DNA of 64,000 nucleotides from a virus. Location of the stretch: the IMG/VR virus record IMGVR_UViG_3300044630_001055, positions 1 through 64,000 of that record, one strand, 5' to 3'. The translations under genes were made by a program, and so were the position numbers. Below the pieces are notes generated by a model. It was not told the origin of the DNA, searched no databases, and was given only the letters and a program-made list of their open reading frames with translations. Shown one piece after another: positions 41,967-51,000 of this stretch. Every line of letters starts with the position of its first letter. Position 1 is the stretch's first letter.

Positions 41967-42726
41967 ATGGGATATCTAACGCCTCCGTTTCGCCTGTTAT
42001 ATCTGATGTAAATTCGAATTTTAAGTCTAAATCTGGACTAATTTCTCTAACATATTTTCTAAATGCTTTTGTATCTAATGCTAAAAATCCATTTTGAATC
42101 CATTTGTTAATAAATCCACCATCCTTATTACCATCTACTGATAAAATCATATATCTAAACCGAGTAGTTACATCAAAAGATGTTGTGTTTTTTGTTTTAT
42201 TTACTCTTTCCAATGCTTGATTATCTTTATTAATATCCTGCTCATCACCATGCGTTAATAACTTAAATTCAATTACCTTTTTACTTTGTGGTAATGTAAA
42301 TTTGTACACATTTTCGGCGTTTAATACAGATTCATCAACATCTTTTGTTTGTACTTTTGATAAATCAATTGTAACTTCTTGCTTTTCGGATGTAAATGGG
42401 TCAGTAATTTCAACCGTATAATCAGCCCCATATCCTAAAATACGAGTAGCCAATAGAATTGCGTTTTTATCACCAATGAAAATATCATTTATATTTACAC
42501 CAGGTTCAACAACAACCGATTCAAATAACTTATCTAACACAATACCTTTTTTAATTAAATTTTGAGATGCTAAGATATCTTCTTCTCTTGCTGTCATATA
42601 TTTTATTTCAACCGTTCCTTTACTCAAAGGGTTATCTTTTGAATATACCAATCCTCTTGATGGTAATTCTATAATTTCGGTTGGAAATTCAAATTTACTT
42701 GTAGTTGCATTTGCACTTTCTGCCAT
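41935..42726 (-). CDS. Tail-assembly chaperone/T4 baseplate-hub-assembly-like protein
   Basis: A 263-residue protein: FPTEIIELPSRGLVYSKDNP, GTVEIKYMTAREEDILASQN, IGDKNAILLATRILGYGADY. This N-terminal pattern is that of the T4 gp26/gp51-type family (T4 base plate protein), found before the tape measure in many T4-like phages. It ends GVSFFYPAN, and its SFF codons are the T7 slippery run shared with the downstream frame. Transcribed from the late-type box at 42750-42762. It probably chaperones the tape measure during tube assembly. Confidence 0.72.
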   Translation of the reverse strand: MAESANATTSKFEFPTEIIELPSRGLVYSKDNPLSKGTVEIKYMTAREEDILASQNLIKKGIVLDKLFESVVVEPGVNINDIFIGDKNAILLATRILGYGADYTVEITDPFTSEKQEVTIDLSKVQTKDVDESVLNAENVYKFTLPQSKKVIEFKLLTHGDEQDINKDNQALERVNKTKNTTSFDVTTRFRYMILSVDGNKDGGFINKWIQNGFLALDTKAFRKYVREISPDLDLKFEFTSDITGETEALDIPFGVSFFYPAN

Positions 42727-42749
42727 AACTTTAATAATTTAGTTTTATA

Positions 42750-42762
42750 TATATATAAATAC
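42750..42762 (-). promoter_or_regulatory. Late-type promoter box (GTATTTATATATA)
   Basis: Minus strand GTATTTATATATA, 24 nt before the ATG at 42726. Confidence 0.55.
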
Positions 42763-42786
42763 ATCAAAATAAAAAAATTAGAAATA

Positions 42787-42818
42787 AAAAAGGGATAACC
42801 TTTCGGAAATCCCTTTTT
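42787..42818 (-). terminator. Rho-independent terminator after tail tube
   Basis: A 14-bp stem with two internal mismatches (42787-42800 with 42805-42818) and a GAAA tetraloop on the minus strand, followed by T-rich sequence; 19 nt after the tail-tube stop. Confidence 0.85.
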
Positions 42819-42837
42819 AATATTGTAGTAGATATTA

Positions 42838-43329
42838 TTAATATTCCAAAATAGCGTAATCGTAAGCTATTTCTAATGTAATATCGGCAGGGTCAGTAGC
42901 GTTTGACCAATCCAAGTCTCCAAAATTTGCATTTACTATAAATGCTCCTTTAAGAGTCCATTGTTCAATTACATCACCAACAGGTCCTAACATTTTACAA
43001 GTTATATCTTTTTTGTAAAAATCAGCATAACCTCTTCTACCAGTGATTGATTCGTGTCCTAAACGTACCCACTCCATTACAGCTTGAGCCGCAGATGGAA
43101 CAATAGGGTCAATAAGTGTAAATGTTACGTTAGACCACTCACCCTTTCCTTGCAACTTTCTTTTTATATTAATATGGTCTAATGTTACCGTTTCAAATGC
43201 AATAGTCGGTCTTTGCGCCACTTTAATAGTATATGCTTGAAGCCCGTCTACATCAATTGTAAAACGATGCTTCATTTTAGGTTCGAAGTTCGTATAGAAC
43301 ATCTTGTCAAACTCTAGTATCTCTGCCAT
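42838..43329 (-). CDS. 19: Tail tube protein, gp19-like
   Basis: A 163-residue protein, the same length as T4 gp19. It contains KMKHRFTIDVDGLQAYTIKV, FETVTLDHINIKRKLQGKGE, ADFYKKDITCKMLGPVGDVI and WTLKGAFIVNANFGDLDWS, the tube fold shared with Hcp proteins. It polymerises as hexameric rings inside the sheath. It is a single-gene unit with its own late-type box and terminator, matching the need for very high expression. Confidence 0.93.
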   Translation of the reverse strand: MAEILEFDKMFYTNFEPKMKHRFTIDVDGLQAYTIKVAQRPTIAFETVTLDHINIKRKLQGKGEWSNVTFTLIDPIVPSAAQAVMEWVRLGHESITGRRGYADFYKKDITCKMLGPVGDVIEQWTLKGAFIVNANFGDLDWSNATDPADITLEIAYDYAILEY

Positions 43330-43351
43330 TTTTTTTTAATTTCTATTTTGT

Positions 43352-43364
43352 TATTAATAAATAT
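43352..43364 (-). promoter_or_regulatory. Late-type promoter box for tail tube
   Basis: Minus strand ATATTTATTAATA, 23 nt before ATG 43329. Confidence 0.6.
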
Positions 43365-43386
43365 TGGTTTTTCGTTTTTTTCTTAA

Positions 43387-45705
43387 TTAAGCGTTAAACG
43401 ATGCTCCAGTTGGTAAGATGTTGAAATCAATTACGATGAATTCAGCTGTCTTAGCCGGTTGTAAAAATATTTGTCCTGCTAATACATTTCTATCTATTAC
43501 ATCAGGAGTATTGTTAGTTTCATCCATCACTACTTTGAATGCGTATAAACCTTGTCTTTGTTGAATTGCTTCGAAATAAGGGTTTACAGTGTTTAAGAAT
43601 CTATTTCTAGTCGTTGTAGTGTTTTGTTCAAACAATAGGTAACGAGACGTAGATGCGATGAATTTCTTAACAGTGATTAATAATCTTCTTACGTTGATTC
43701 TATCCAATGCTGATGCTTTATCTTGCAATGTCTTCTGTCCGAATGCTACAATACCTTGTCCAGGGAATGAAGCGATTGGATTAACTTTGTTTTCGTATAA
43801 AGTATCTCTTTCAGAATGTGTTAATCTATTCAATACACTAATTGCTCCAGTGATACCACCTCTATTTAAACCAGCAGGTGCGAACCATTCTGCTGCCAAT
43901 CTATCATTAGCTGCAAACACTCCAGGTAATAATACTGAAGGTGGAACACTCATTATTTTATTATTATTATTGTCAATTGTCTTAACCCAAGGGTAGTAAG
44001 TTGCTACATAGTTTGAATCTACTGAATTAGATTGTAAAGTAGTATCTGCTATATCGGAATCAGCTTCACTAAAGTCAGCTATGTAGAATGTATCTTGTCT
44101 ATCTTCAACCATATCAATAACCTTAGTAGTTACCGATGGGTGTAGAGAACGAATGATACCAGGAGTTACAACTAAGTTAATATCATACTCATCCGGATTA
44201 GATACAGCGTTTATTGCTTTGAAATATGCAGTTGTACCAGATGATGCTCCATTTGAACAATCAAATCCTTGCGTATTTTGTTGAGTGATATCAGTTCCAA
44301 GTGCTTTAGCTACCGTTGGGTTCATACCATCGTATCCACCTTGCAATGCTAATACAAACTGTCTTTTAACCATATCTGCCGAATTTGAGCCCGTCATTTG
44401 ATAATTTAATTGAGAATCAAACGCAAATGTTACGTTAGAACCAGTTTGTGCATTTGCAGGAAGTGGTTTTAAATATTGTTTGTTATCAATTGCCACACCA
44501 ACAGTTTCAAAATCAAATCCAGAATAATATAATGGAGATGATGATGTATTTCCAGTTGAGCTTGTTTGTAATGTTATAGCAGGTACTAATAACGATTCTG
44601 CAGCATTTGTTGCTGTAATTGGGTTTGTATATGCCCCATGTCCAAAAGGTGCTGCTGATATAGGGAATGAACCCTGAGCTGCTACTTCAACTCTAATATA
44701 TTTTGAACGATTTTGGTAATCACCATTTTCAGTAATTTTACCATCTTGATTTAATGTAATAAATCTATCACCAATTCTTCTTGCAATATAATTTGTAGAA
44801 GCAGGGTCTAAGTTTACATTATTAAATGTTTCAAAAACTACTTTTCTTTTATCAGTATCAGAGTATGAACGAACAGTTACAGTAAATGTTGAATAATCCG
44901 TTGCTCCATCTTCGCCAGCTGCCTTAACATTAGAGATACCAATTTTAAATTTAGTATTATAAACATTACCATGTCCTAATGTGTGGAAACTGAATAGAGG
45001 ATATCTAACACCACTAATATCTTGAGATACTACAAATGGTGTTGATGCTACACTTGCCTCATATGCATAATCTTGAGTTGGTAATACAACTCTAGTTATT
45101 ACAATGTTATTTCCAGCAGAACCTGTGTAGAATGATGCCAAATTCTCAAAATAAGAATGTACATATGCTGCTTTACTTCCAAATGGTGATTCACCAAATA
45201 CATCAGCTAAATCGTTTGTTGCGGTTGGTAATATTGATGCGGATACGTTTGTACCAGCAACCAATGCATTGATTACAAAAGAACCATCTAATGCATCATT
45301 ACTAACTATACTTGCTCCAGTAAATCCAACACCCTCATCACCAGCTGCAGTTGAGTGTAATACACCAATTAGTTTAGTTCCTACTGATTGTGCCGATGAA
45401 CCAGAAGCAAATATTGCTAAAGGTGCTACTTGAGAATATCCAGCAGTACCAGCTACCCTTACAATAGTTGCTGAACCAGCTTCTCTAAGGTAGTTTTGTA
45501 CTGCATATTCAGTATAATATGTCCCATCAGGTGTACCGAAGATATCTTCAAATTCTGATTGAGTTCTTACAATCGTTGGTACGAATGCCGGTCCTTGCTT
45601 AAAAGGTCCTATAAATGCTGCTCCGATTTCACCGATTCCTTGCGCTAAGAAGGATAAATCGTTTTCTCTTGTGAATACACCGGGTGATACAATTCTTTCT
45701 GCCAT
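43387..45705 (-). CDS. 18: Contractile tail sheath protein, gp18-like
   Basis: A 772-residue sheath protein. The N-terminus SPGVFTRENDLSFLAQGIGE then AAFIGPFKQGPAFVPTIVRT and FEDIFGTPDGTYYTEYAVQN is the classic sheath start. The C-terminal conserved domain has AWFAPAGLNRGGITGAISVL, NRLTHSERDTLYENKVNPIA, and VRRLLITVKKFIASTSRYLL. It forms hexameric rings around the tube and contracts at infection. The middle (about 100-480) is the variable insertion typical of phage sheaths. It is slightly longer than T4 gp18 (659). Confidence 0.96.
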   Translation of the reverse strand: MAERIVSPGVFTRENDLSFLAQGIGEIGAAFIGPFKQGPAFVPTIVRTQSEFEDIFGTPDGTYYTEYAVQNYLREAGSATIVRVAGTAGYSQVAPLAIFASGSSAQSVGTKLIGVLHSTAAGDEGVGFTGASIVSNDALDGSFVINALVAGTNVSASILPTATNDLADVFGESPFGSKAAYVHSYFENLASFYTGSAGNNIVITRVVLPTQDYAYEASVASTPFVVSQDISGVRYPLFSFHTLGHGNVYNTKFKIGISNVKAAGEDGATDYSTFTVTVRSYSDTDKRKVVFETFNNVNLDPASTNYIARRIGDRFITLNQDGKITENGDYQNRSKYIRVEVAAQGSFPISAAPFGHGAYTNPITATNAAESLLVPAITLQTSSTGNTSSSPLYYSGFDFETVGVAIDNKQYLKPLPANAQTGSNVTFAFDSQLNYQMTGSNSADMVKRQFVLALQGGYDGMNPTVAKALGTDITQQNTQGFDCSNGASSGTTAYFKAINAVSNPDEYDINLVVTPGIIRSLHPSVTTKVIDMVEDRQDTFYIADFSEADSDIADTTLQSNSVDSNYVATYYPWVKTIDNNNNKIMSVPPSVLLPGVFAANDRLAAEWFAPAGLNRGGITGAISVLNRLTHSERDTLYENKVNPIASFPGQGIVAFGQKTLQDKASALDRINVRRLLITVKKFIASTSRYLLFEQNTTTTRNRFLNTVNPYFEAIQQRQGLYAFKVVMDETNNTPDVIDRNVLAGQIFLQPAKTAEFIVIDFNILPTGASFNA

Positions 45706-45760
45706 TTTTTTATCTCTAAAATTCTATGTTTGTTATTTTGTAAAAAGTATTCCAATTTAC

Positions 45761-45772
45761 ACATATAAATAT
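45761..45772 (-). promoter_or_regulatory. Late-type promoter box for the sheath gene
   Basis: Minus strand ATATTTATATGT. It is farther from the ATG (45705) than the others, giving a leader of about 50 nt. The remaining spacer to 45858 is AT-rich and has only a weak 7-bp CCCAAAA/TTTTGGG hairpin. Confidence 0.45.
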
Positions 45773-45858
45773 AAACAAAATACCCAAAACATAAATTTTA
45801 TATTAAAAATATATTTTGGGATGTTTTACTATTGTTTTATTGTTTTAAATGATACCTA

Positions 45859-46290
45859 TTATGGATTAGATATACTTACAAACTCCCATCTATCACAAAA
45901 TATTTCGGAAGATATACTTGCTCTCCCTGGCCAACCACCATTGCTAGGACTCTGAAACCAAAGGTCGGCTTGTCTAAATGATGTACTCCAACCCCTATCT
46001 ATATTTGCACCACTTGTCCAACTTCCAGCATTGAAACCATAAGTGTTTCCACCAGTATCAACCCATAACGCATTCCATATTGTCAATGCTGAATTAAAAT
46101 CAGAAGAACCATTTGTTTGAACAAATGACATATAAGTTTTAACAATAATGTGTAGATGCGGATTTCCTCCAGAAATATTAAATCGAAGGTAAGGACCAAC
46201 ATTATTTTTACCGCGTGAATATACTCTCATATAAGAGTTATTATTCGATTGATTCATAATTAATCCCTGATTCCCTGTTATTCTTGCCAT
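45859..46290 (-). CDS. Small fibre-associated protein (143 aa)
   Basis: A 143-residue beta-rich, Ser/Gly/Asn/Trp-rich protein (LRFNISGGNPHLHIIVKTYM; DLWFQSPSNGGWPGRASIS). It resembles the two genes upstream in size, N-terminal layout and the Ser-Gly-Gly-Asn-Pro motif. No enzyme motif is present. The position between the fibre genes and the sheath, at the end of the operon from 47986, suggests a fibre tip, adhesin or other virion surface protein. Confidence 0.6.
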   Translation of the reverse strand: MARITGNQGLIMNQSNNNSYMRVYSRGKNNVGPYLRFNISGGNPHLHIIVKTYMSFVQTNGSSDFNSALTIWNALWVDTGGNTYGFNAGSWTSGANIDRGWSTSFRQADLWFQSPSNGGWPGRASISSEIFCDRWEFVSISNP

Positions 46291-46296
46291 AATTAT

Positions 46297-46758
46297 TTAA
46301 TCACTAAAAACGTTTACTACTAAATTTGAAAATGACATAGTACATATATTTATCCAAACCGAACCAATTACTCCCGTAGCCATACCACTATTTGCCCCTA
46401 TAAATATAGATGCACCACCTTTTCCTACATATGGGAATAATATCCCATTACCTCCCCAACTATGCCAATCTAATCCAGAACGCATTTCAACTTCACCATA
46501 TGTTTGCATAGAAAATCTTGCAGATGCGTAAAGAATAGGTAATTCTGTTTTTGAACCTTCCGTTCTTATTGCTGCCCATCTTAATTGTACTGATACTTCT
46601 TCTCTTGTGCCTGTTCCACCACTTTGATACATTTGTATCATATTAATATTAGACTGATACGGTGCCCAAGTTCTAGTTGAGGTATATACTCTAGACCCCC
46701 ATTGGTTGTTGTTACTACTATCTATTCTTATACCTTCGAGTGAACGTAAAACTGCCAT
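46297..46758 (-). CDS. Small fibre-associated protein (153 aa)
   Basis: A 153-residue beta-rich protein: RSLEGIRIDSSNNNQWGSRV, VSVQLRWAAIRTEGSKTELP, LDWHSWGGNGILFPYVGKGG. It shares length and overall pattern (variable loops, aromatic strands) with its neighbours on both sides and is 6 nt from the next gene. Probably a surface-exposed tail or adhesin protein (inference). Confidence 0.6.
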   Translation of the reverse strand: MAVLRSLEGIRIDSSNNNQWGSRVYTSTRTWAPYQSNINMIQMYQSGGTGTREEVSVQLRWAAIRTEGSKTELPILYASARFSMQTYGEVEMRSGLDWHSWGGNGILFPYVGKGGASIFIGANSGMATGVIGSVWINICTMSFSNLVVNVFSD

Positions 46759-46759
46759 A

Positions 46760-47221
46760 TTATACGCAATATAATGTTATTAAATCTATCCTTTCACTAT
46801 ATACCATCACACGATGTATAGTAGTTGATACTCCAGCTGCACTTGACGCTCTCCACGTTATTGTTCTATTTCCTACATCCCAATAAGACCAATCTGTACT
46901 ACCAGCATTAAATTCTAGTTGATATGCAACAAAATTTGCAGCACCATTACCTGTTGGGTTATCAATATTACCATTTGATTGAACTCTCCATCCATGCGCA
47001 AAAGCTATCCATCGTATATCAGCCCCATTATTATGGGTAACAGTTTCCTCTTGTAGTGTTGAAAAATAAAATTCAGGATTTCCACCGGATACTTCTAATC
47101 TTAAACTACCAACAGTTTGATATGAACCTCCATTACTTTTTCCACAAACACATTCTTTCCATCCGCGTGTTGCAGATTGGGTACGTGTAATACCGTGTAA
47201 TTGTCTGTTTAATAATCTCAT
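46760..47221 (-). CDS. Small fibre-associated protein (153 aa)
   Basis: A 153-residue protein with RLLNRQLHGITRTQSATRGW, LRLEVSGGNPEFYFSTLQEE and DWSYWDVGNRTITWRASSA. The SGGNP motif is also in the 143-residue neighbour at 45859-46290, supporting distant paralogy. It is one base from the next gene. No known family is recognised. Confidence 0.6.
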   Translation of the reverse strand: MRLLNRQLHGITRTQSATRGWKECVCGKSNGGSYQTVGSLRLEVSGGNPEFYFSTLQEETVTHNNGADIRWIAFAHGWRVQSNGNIDNPTGNGAANFVAYQLEFNAGSTDWSYWDVGNRTITWRASSAAGVSTTIHRVMVYSERIDLITLYCV

Positions 47222-47224
47222 AGT

Positions 47225-47581
47225 TTATGGTATAATTGGGTCTTGCGTTTCCATTAAGGTAGGCAAACCATTCCATGCTACATATTCTCTATTAGTAAAT
47301 TGTTCATTAATAGCTCTTCTTAAACTAGCCTTTACATTAGCCATAGGTTCGCAGTTTTCTACCCAACTTATAATTTCTTCTTCGGTTAGTTCATCGTAGG
47401 GTTTAAAGTTTTCAACATTTGGTGTATCAACCGGCACATCTGCTAATGCCCAATCAAACTTTGGTAATCCTGCAATTTCCGCACTAACAATAAAATCAGC
47501 ACTTACTACAATATCCTCCAATCCATCAAATGATTTTACTTTCTTGATTCCAACAAGTGTGTATGAATAATTTATTTGCAT
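47225..47581 (-). CDS. Tail-fibre-linked protein, GIKK paralogue A (118 aa)
   Basis: A 118-residue protein: NYSYTLVGIKKVKSFDGLED at the N-terminus and a helical C-terminal part (LTEEEIISWVENCEPMANVK, LRRAINEQF). It shares the Tyr-x5-Gly-Ile-Lys-Lys start and the LTE-x2-(I/V)-x2-W(V/I) helix with the next gene upstream, so the two are paralogues. Such proteins are common next to phage fibre genes, possibly as assembly factors. Confidence 0.65.
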   Translation of the reverse strand: MQINYSYTLVGIKKVKSFDGLEDIVVSADFIVSAEIAGLPKFDWALADVPVDTPNVENFKPYDELTEEEIISWVENCEPMANVKASLRRAINEQFTNREYVAWNGLPTLMETQDPIIP

Positions 47582-47587
47582 ATTTTA

Positions 47588-47986
47588 TTAATTAGTTGGT
47601 GTTAGTGGTTGTGGTGTTACACTAGAACCGCTTGTTGGTGACCATGGTAAATTAACATCACTAACTTCCGCAATAGACAATTTACTTCTATTGATTTGTT
47701 TATCCATTTGTCCTTGAATATGGTCCCAATAATTTGTTACAGCCGAACTACTTACCGTATGTTTAATCCACCCTAATACTTGAGTTTCAGTTAAATTAGC
47801 ATATTCAATGAAACTACCCGTATCAATTGTTTTTAAATCAAATGGAGTTGCTCCACTAAATTCACCAGTATTTCCATCCATATCGGTACAAATCACTTTC
47901 CATCTAGTTCCAATAACAGCATCATTGATACTATCGGAAGTTGCTTTTTTAATACCTGTTACAGACCATTCGTAGGTATATCCCAT
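47588..47986 (-). CDS. Tail-fibre-linked protein, GIKK paralogue B (132 aa)
   Basis: A 132-residue protein: YTYEWSVTGIKKATSDSIND, EYANLTETQVLGWIKHTVSS and a Thr/Pro/Ser-rich tail (SGSSVTPQPLTPTN). It is the paralogue of the 118-residue gene and first in an operon of five small genes, 19 nt after a late-type box. Confidence 0.65.
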   Translation of the reverse strand: MGYTYEWSVTGIKKATSDSINDAVIGTRWKVICTDMDGNTGEFSGATPFDLKTIDTGSFIEYANLTETQVLGWIKHTVSSSAVTNYWDHIQGQMDKQINRSKLSIAEVSDVNLPWSPTSGSSVTPQPLTPTN

Positions 47987-48004
47987 AATTTTATTCGTTT
48001 ATTA

Positions 48005-48018
48005 TATATTATAAATAT
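48005..48018 (-). promoter_or_regulatory. Late-type promoter box (ATATTTATAATATA)
   Basis: Minus strand ATATTTATAATATA, 19 nt before ATG 47986; heads the operon of five small fibre-associated genes. Confidence 0.68.
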
Positions 48019-48045
48019 AGTTATTTTTTATTTTTATTGTAAACA

Positions 48046-51000
48046 TTACTTACCCAATAATGCCTTTAATTCATTTATTTGTTGTTGTTGTTCTTTTATT
48101 GCCTCAATTAGTAATGCCGTTATTCTTCCATAAGATACCGAATCTGCTTCTCCAGATTTTGTAAAGTTAATAATTTCAGGAACAATATCTGCAACTTCTT
48201 CCGCAATTACACCAATTTCAGTATCATCCGAACCTTTTCTATTGTAAGTTACACCTCTTAATAATAATACTTTATCCAATGATTTATTTAAACTAACTAC
48301 ATTTTCTTTATATCTAATAGATGATGTTTCTGTCAATGATATACAATTCAGTACATTTAAGTTTGTTGTACCATCCGGGTCACAATAATACCCACTATTA
48401 TTTGAATCATAAATTATAGTTGACCAGAATACACCTGAACTTTCGTTCAAGCCATACATTGCTATTTTATACCAAGCACGTTTTGTATTCCAATAAGATG
48501 TATGCCATAAACCTTGAATAGGTCCACCAACTATTTGGATACCATATCCGTTATTATACCCAGCTACATAGTGATGGGCCTGAACACCTACATAGTGAGA
48601 TGTATCACCAGGAGAGTTTGGAATACCACCCCAAGTATCAATAAATCCAGACCCCCAACCAAATGCAGAAATAAAATCGGTTGTACCCCAACCCATTGTA
48701 CCTACCCAATAGTTAGAATCTCCAGTATAATCGTTTCTTCTAAAGTTACCTTTGGCTGTCAAACCAATTCTCATTTTAGAGTAATCATCAGTTCCTTGCC
48801 ATCTAGTAGTACCATTTCCATCAAAATAGAATCCGGTATCACTTCTGTCATAAAATATAGCTGAGCGAATATCTCCCGTATTAATGTATGAACCATCGTT
48901 TACGGTTAATGGTACGTTAAAGTAAAAATTAGGTCTATCAGTGTACATGTGTGCATGTCCACTATTCGCAGGTCCAAACCAAATATATCCATCATTTGTT
49001 CTAAATCTAACTCCCCATGTACTTTCCCCATCAAATCTACCAGTATTAGTTGATGTACCAAATCTTAGTTGATTAAATATAGATGTAGATAACGGGTCTG
49101 CGTAATATCCAGTATTATCTCTATCATAAAATATTGGTGCTCTCATCGAATCTCTAGCAAACATATTACCAGAAGTATCTATACCACCAACCGTTTGACC
49201 TGCAGCTTCCGAATAAAAATGGAAAGATTCAGTTCCCACTAATTGCGATGTTACTCTTTTACCAACATACCAACCACTACCACTACCACCATTATAACGA
49301 ACCATAGCTTCGTATCCATTTCCTGGATTGATATAAAGGTATTTGTTTGATGCACCGGTAATAGTTAAATCCCAAAGAACAGATGTTGAACGAGGGTCTG
49401 TATAATAACCGGTATCGTTACTATCGTAGAATATTGGTGCTCTTAATGAGTTACCACCCGTTGCGTAATTGTTAAATAATACAGTATTGTTTGGATACAA
49501 CTCCATATTAGTAACTCTAGTACCAGATGTGTTAGTATTGTAGAAATATATATCCCCAGATGAAGCGAATCTCATATAACCTTGTCCAAACGAAGTATTT
49601 AGTCTACCAAATCCAGAAGGAGAACCACCATCGTTTGTTACGTTATATCCAAATCCAGCTCCTTCCCAACTTACATTAGGTTCAGAACACCACATTTGCA
49701 GTTGTACAATACCAGTACCATTTCCATTATTTGCAGCAGGTAATCTATTAATTATTTGAGAAGTAGCATGTGCTCCACTATTTCTTATACCACCAAATAA
49801 TTCGGTAAATGTTGCAGGGTCTACATAATAAGCAGTATTTGCCGAATCATAAAACGCAGTTGCATATAATCCAGTAGCGTTCCAATATCCTAATTCAGCT
49901 CTATTATAACGATAGAAATGTAATGCTCCTCCAGCTGCACCAGCTTCAGTTTTTCTGCCACCAATACCAGCATATTCTCTAATTGTTCCACCACTATCTT
50001 TTAGTTGGAAATGTAAATTAGAACCTACTGATGTTGCTGAGTTATTGTGATTTGTTCTTGTTAAATGTAATGTACCATATGTACCATCATCACTAAATGA
50101 AGTTCCACCTTTTCTCATATCAAACGCAACAGGTGTCGAATTTGATGTGTGCTCTAATATTACTTCATTTGCATTACTAAAGTTTATTGCATTACCAGCG
50201 TTTGTTAAATTTAATGTAGCAAATGTTGGAGAATCGGTTGTTTGAATATTTTGATTCATTAAATGAACTTCAGTTGCACCAGGACCTGTGTTAATATTAC
50301 CAGCTATTGTTAGTGTAGTACCATCAAATGTAAGATTACTTTCAACTGTTGCGTTTGGTGCAGTTCCGTTTAATGTAATTACACCATTATCGGTTGTACC
50401 GGTTAAAGCAAGTACTCCAGACGTACCAGATGTACCAGCGCCAGATGTTCCAGACGTACCAGATGTACCAGCACCAGATGTACCACTACTTCCAGATGAA
50501 CCAGATGCGCCGGATGAACCAGATGCGCCGGATGCACCAGAAGTACCACTACTTCCACTACTTCCAGAAGAACCAGATGCGCCGGATGCACCACTACTAC
50601 CACTTGTACCACGTGTACCAGACGTACCTGATGTGCCTGAAGTACCACTTGTACCAGAAGTTCCGGATGAACCAGAAGTTCCGGATGAACCAGAAGTACC
50701 ACCAGAACCAGAAGTACCAGCTGCGGCTAACCAAGCTGAACCATTATATCGATATATGTTTGTATCTGAAGTATTGTAATATATTTGTCCAGCTTTTGTA
50801 CCAACAGGATTTGTTGCGAATGCTGGAATTCTCAATGAACCACTTATATCCACCGAACCAGTAAATTCTTGTGTATCATTTGTTGCATCACCAAATTTAT
50901 TTGAACCAGATGAGTAAATTAAAGATGATGAAATAAATTGTACTAATATTTGTTGTGCTCGGATTGTACCACCAACAGTTAAGTTACCACTAAGGGTTTC

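Noticed and set aside
45783-45820. Hairpin CCCAAAA/TTTTGGG as a terminator
   Set aside because: Only seven pairs, a large loop and no clean T run on the minus strand.
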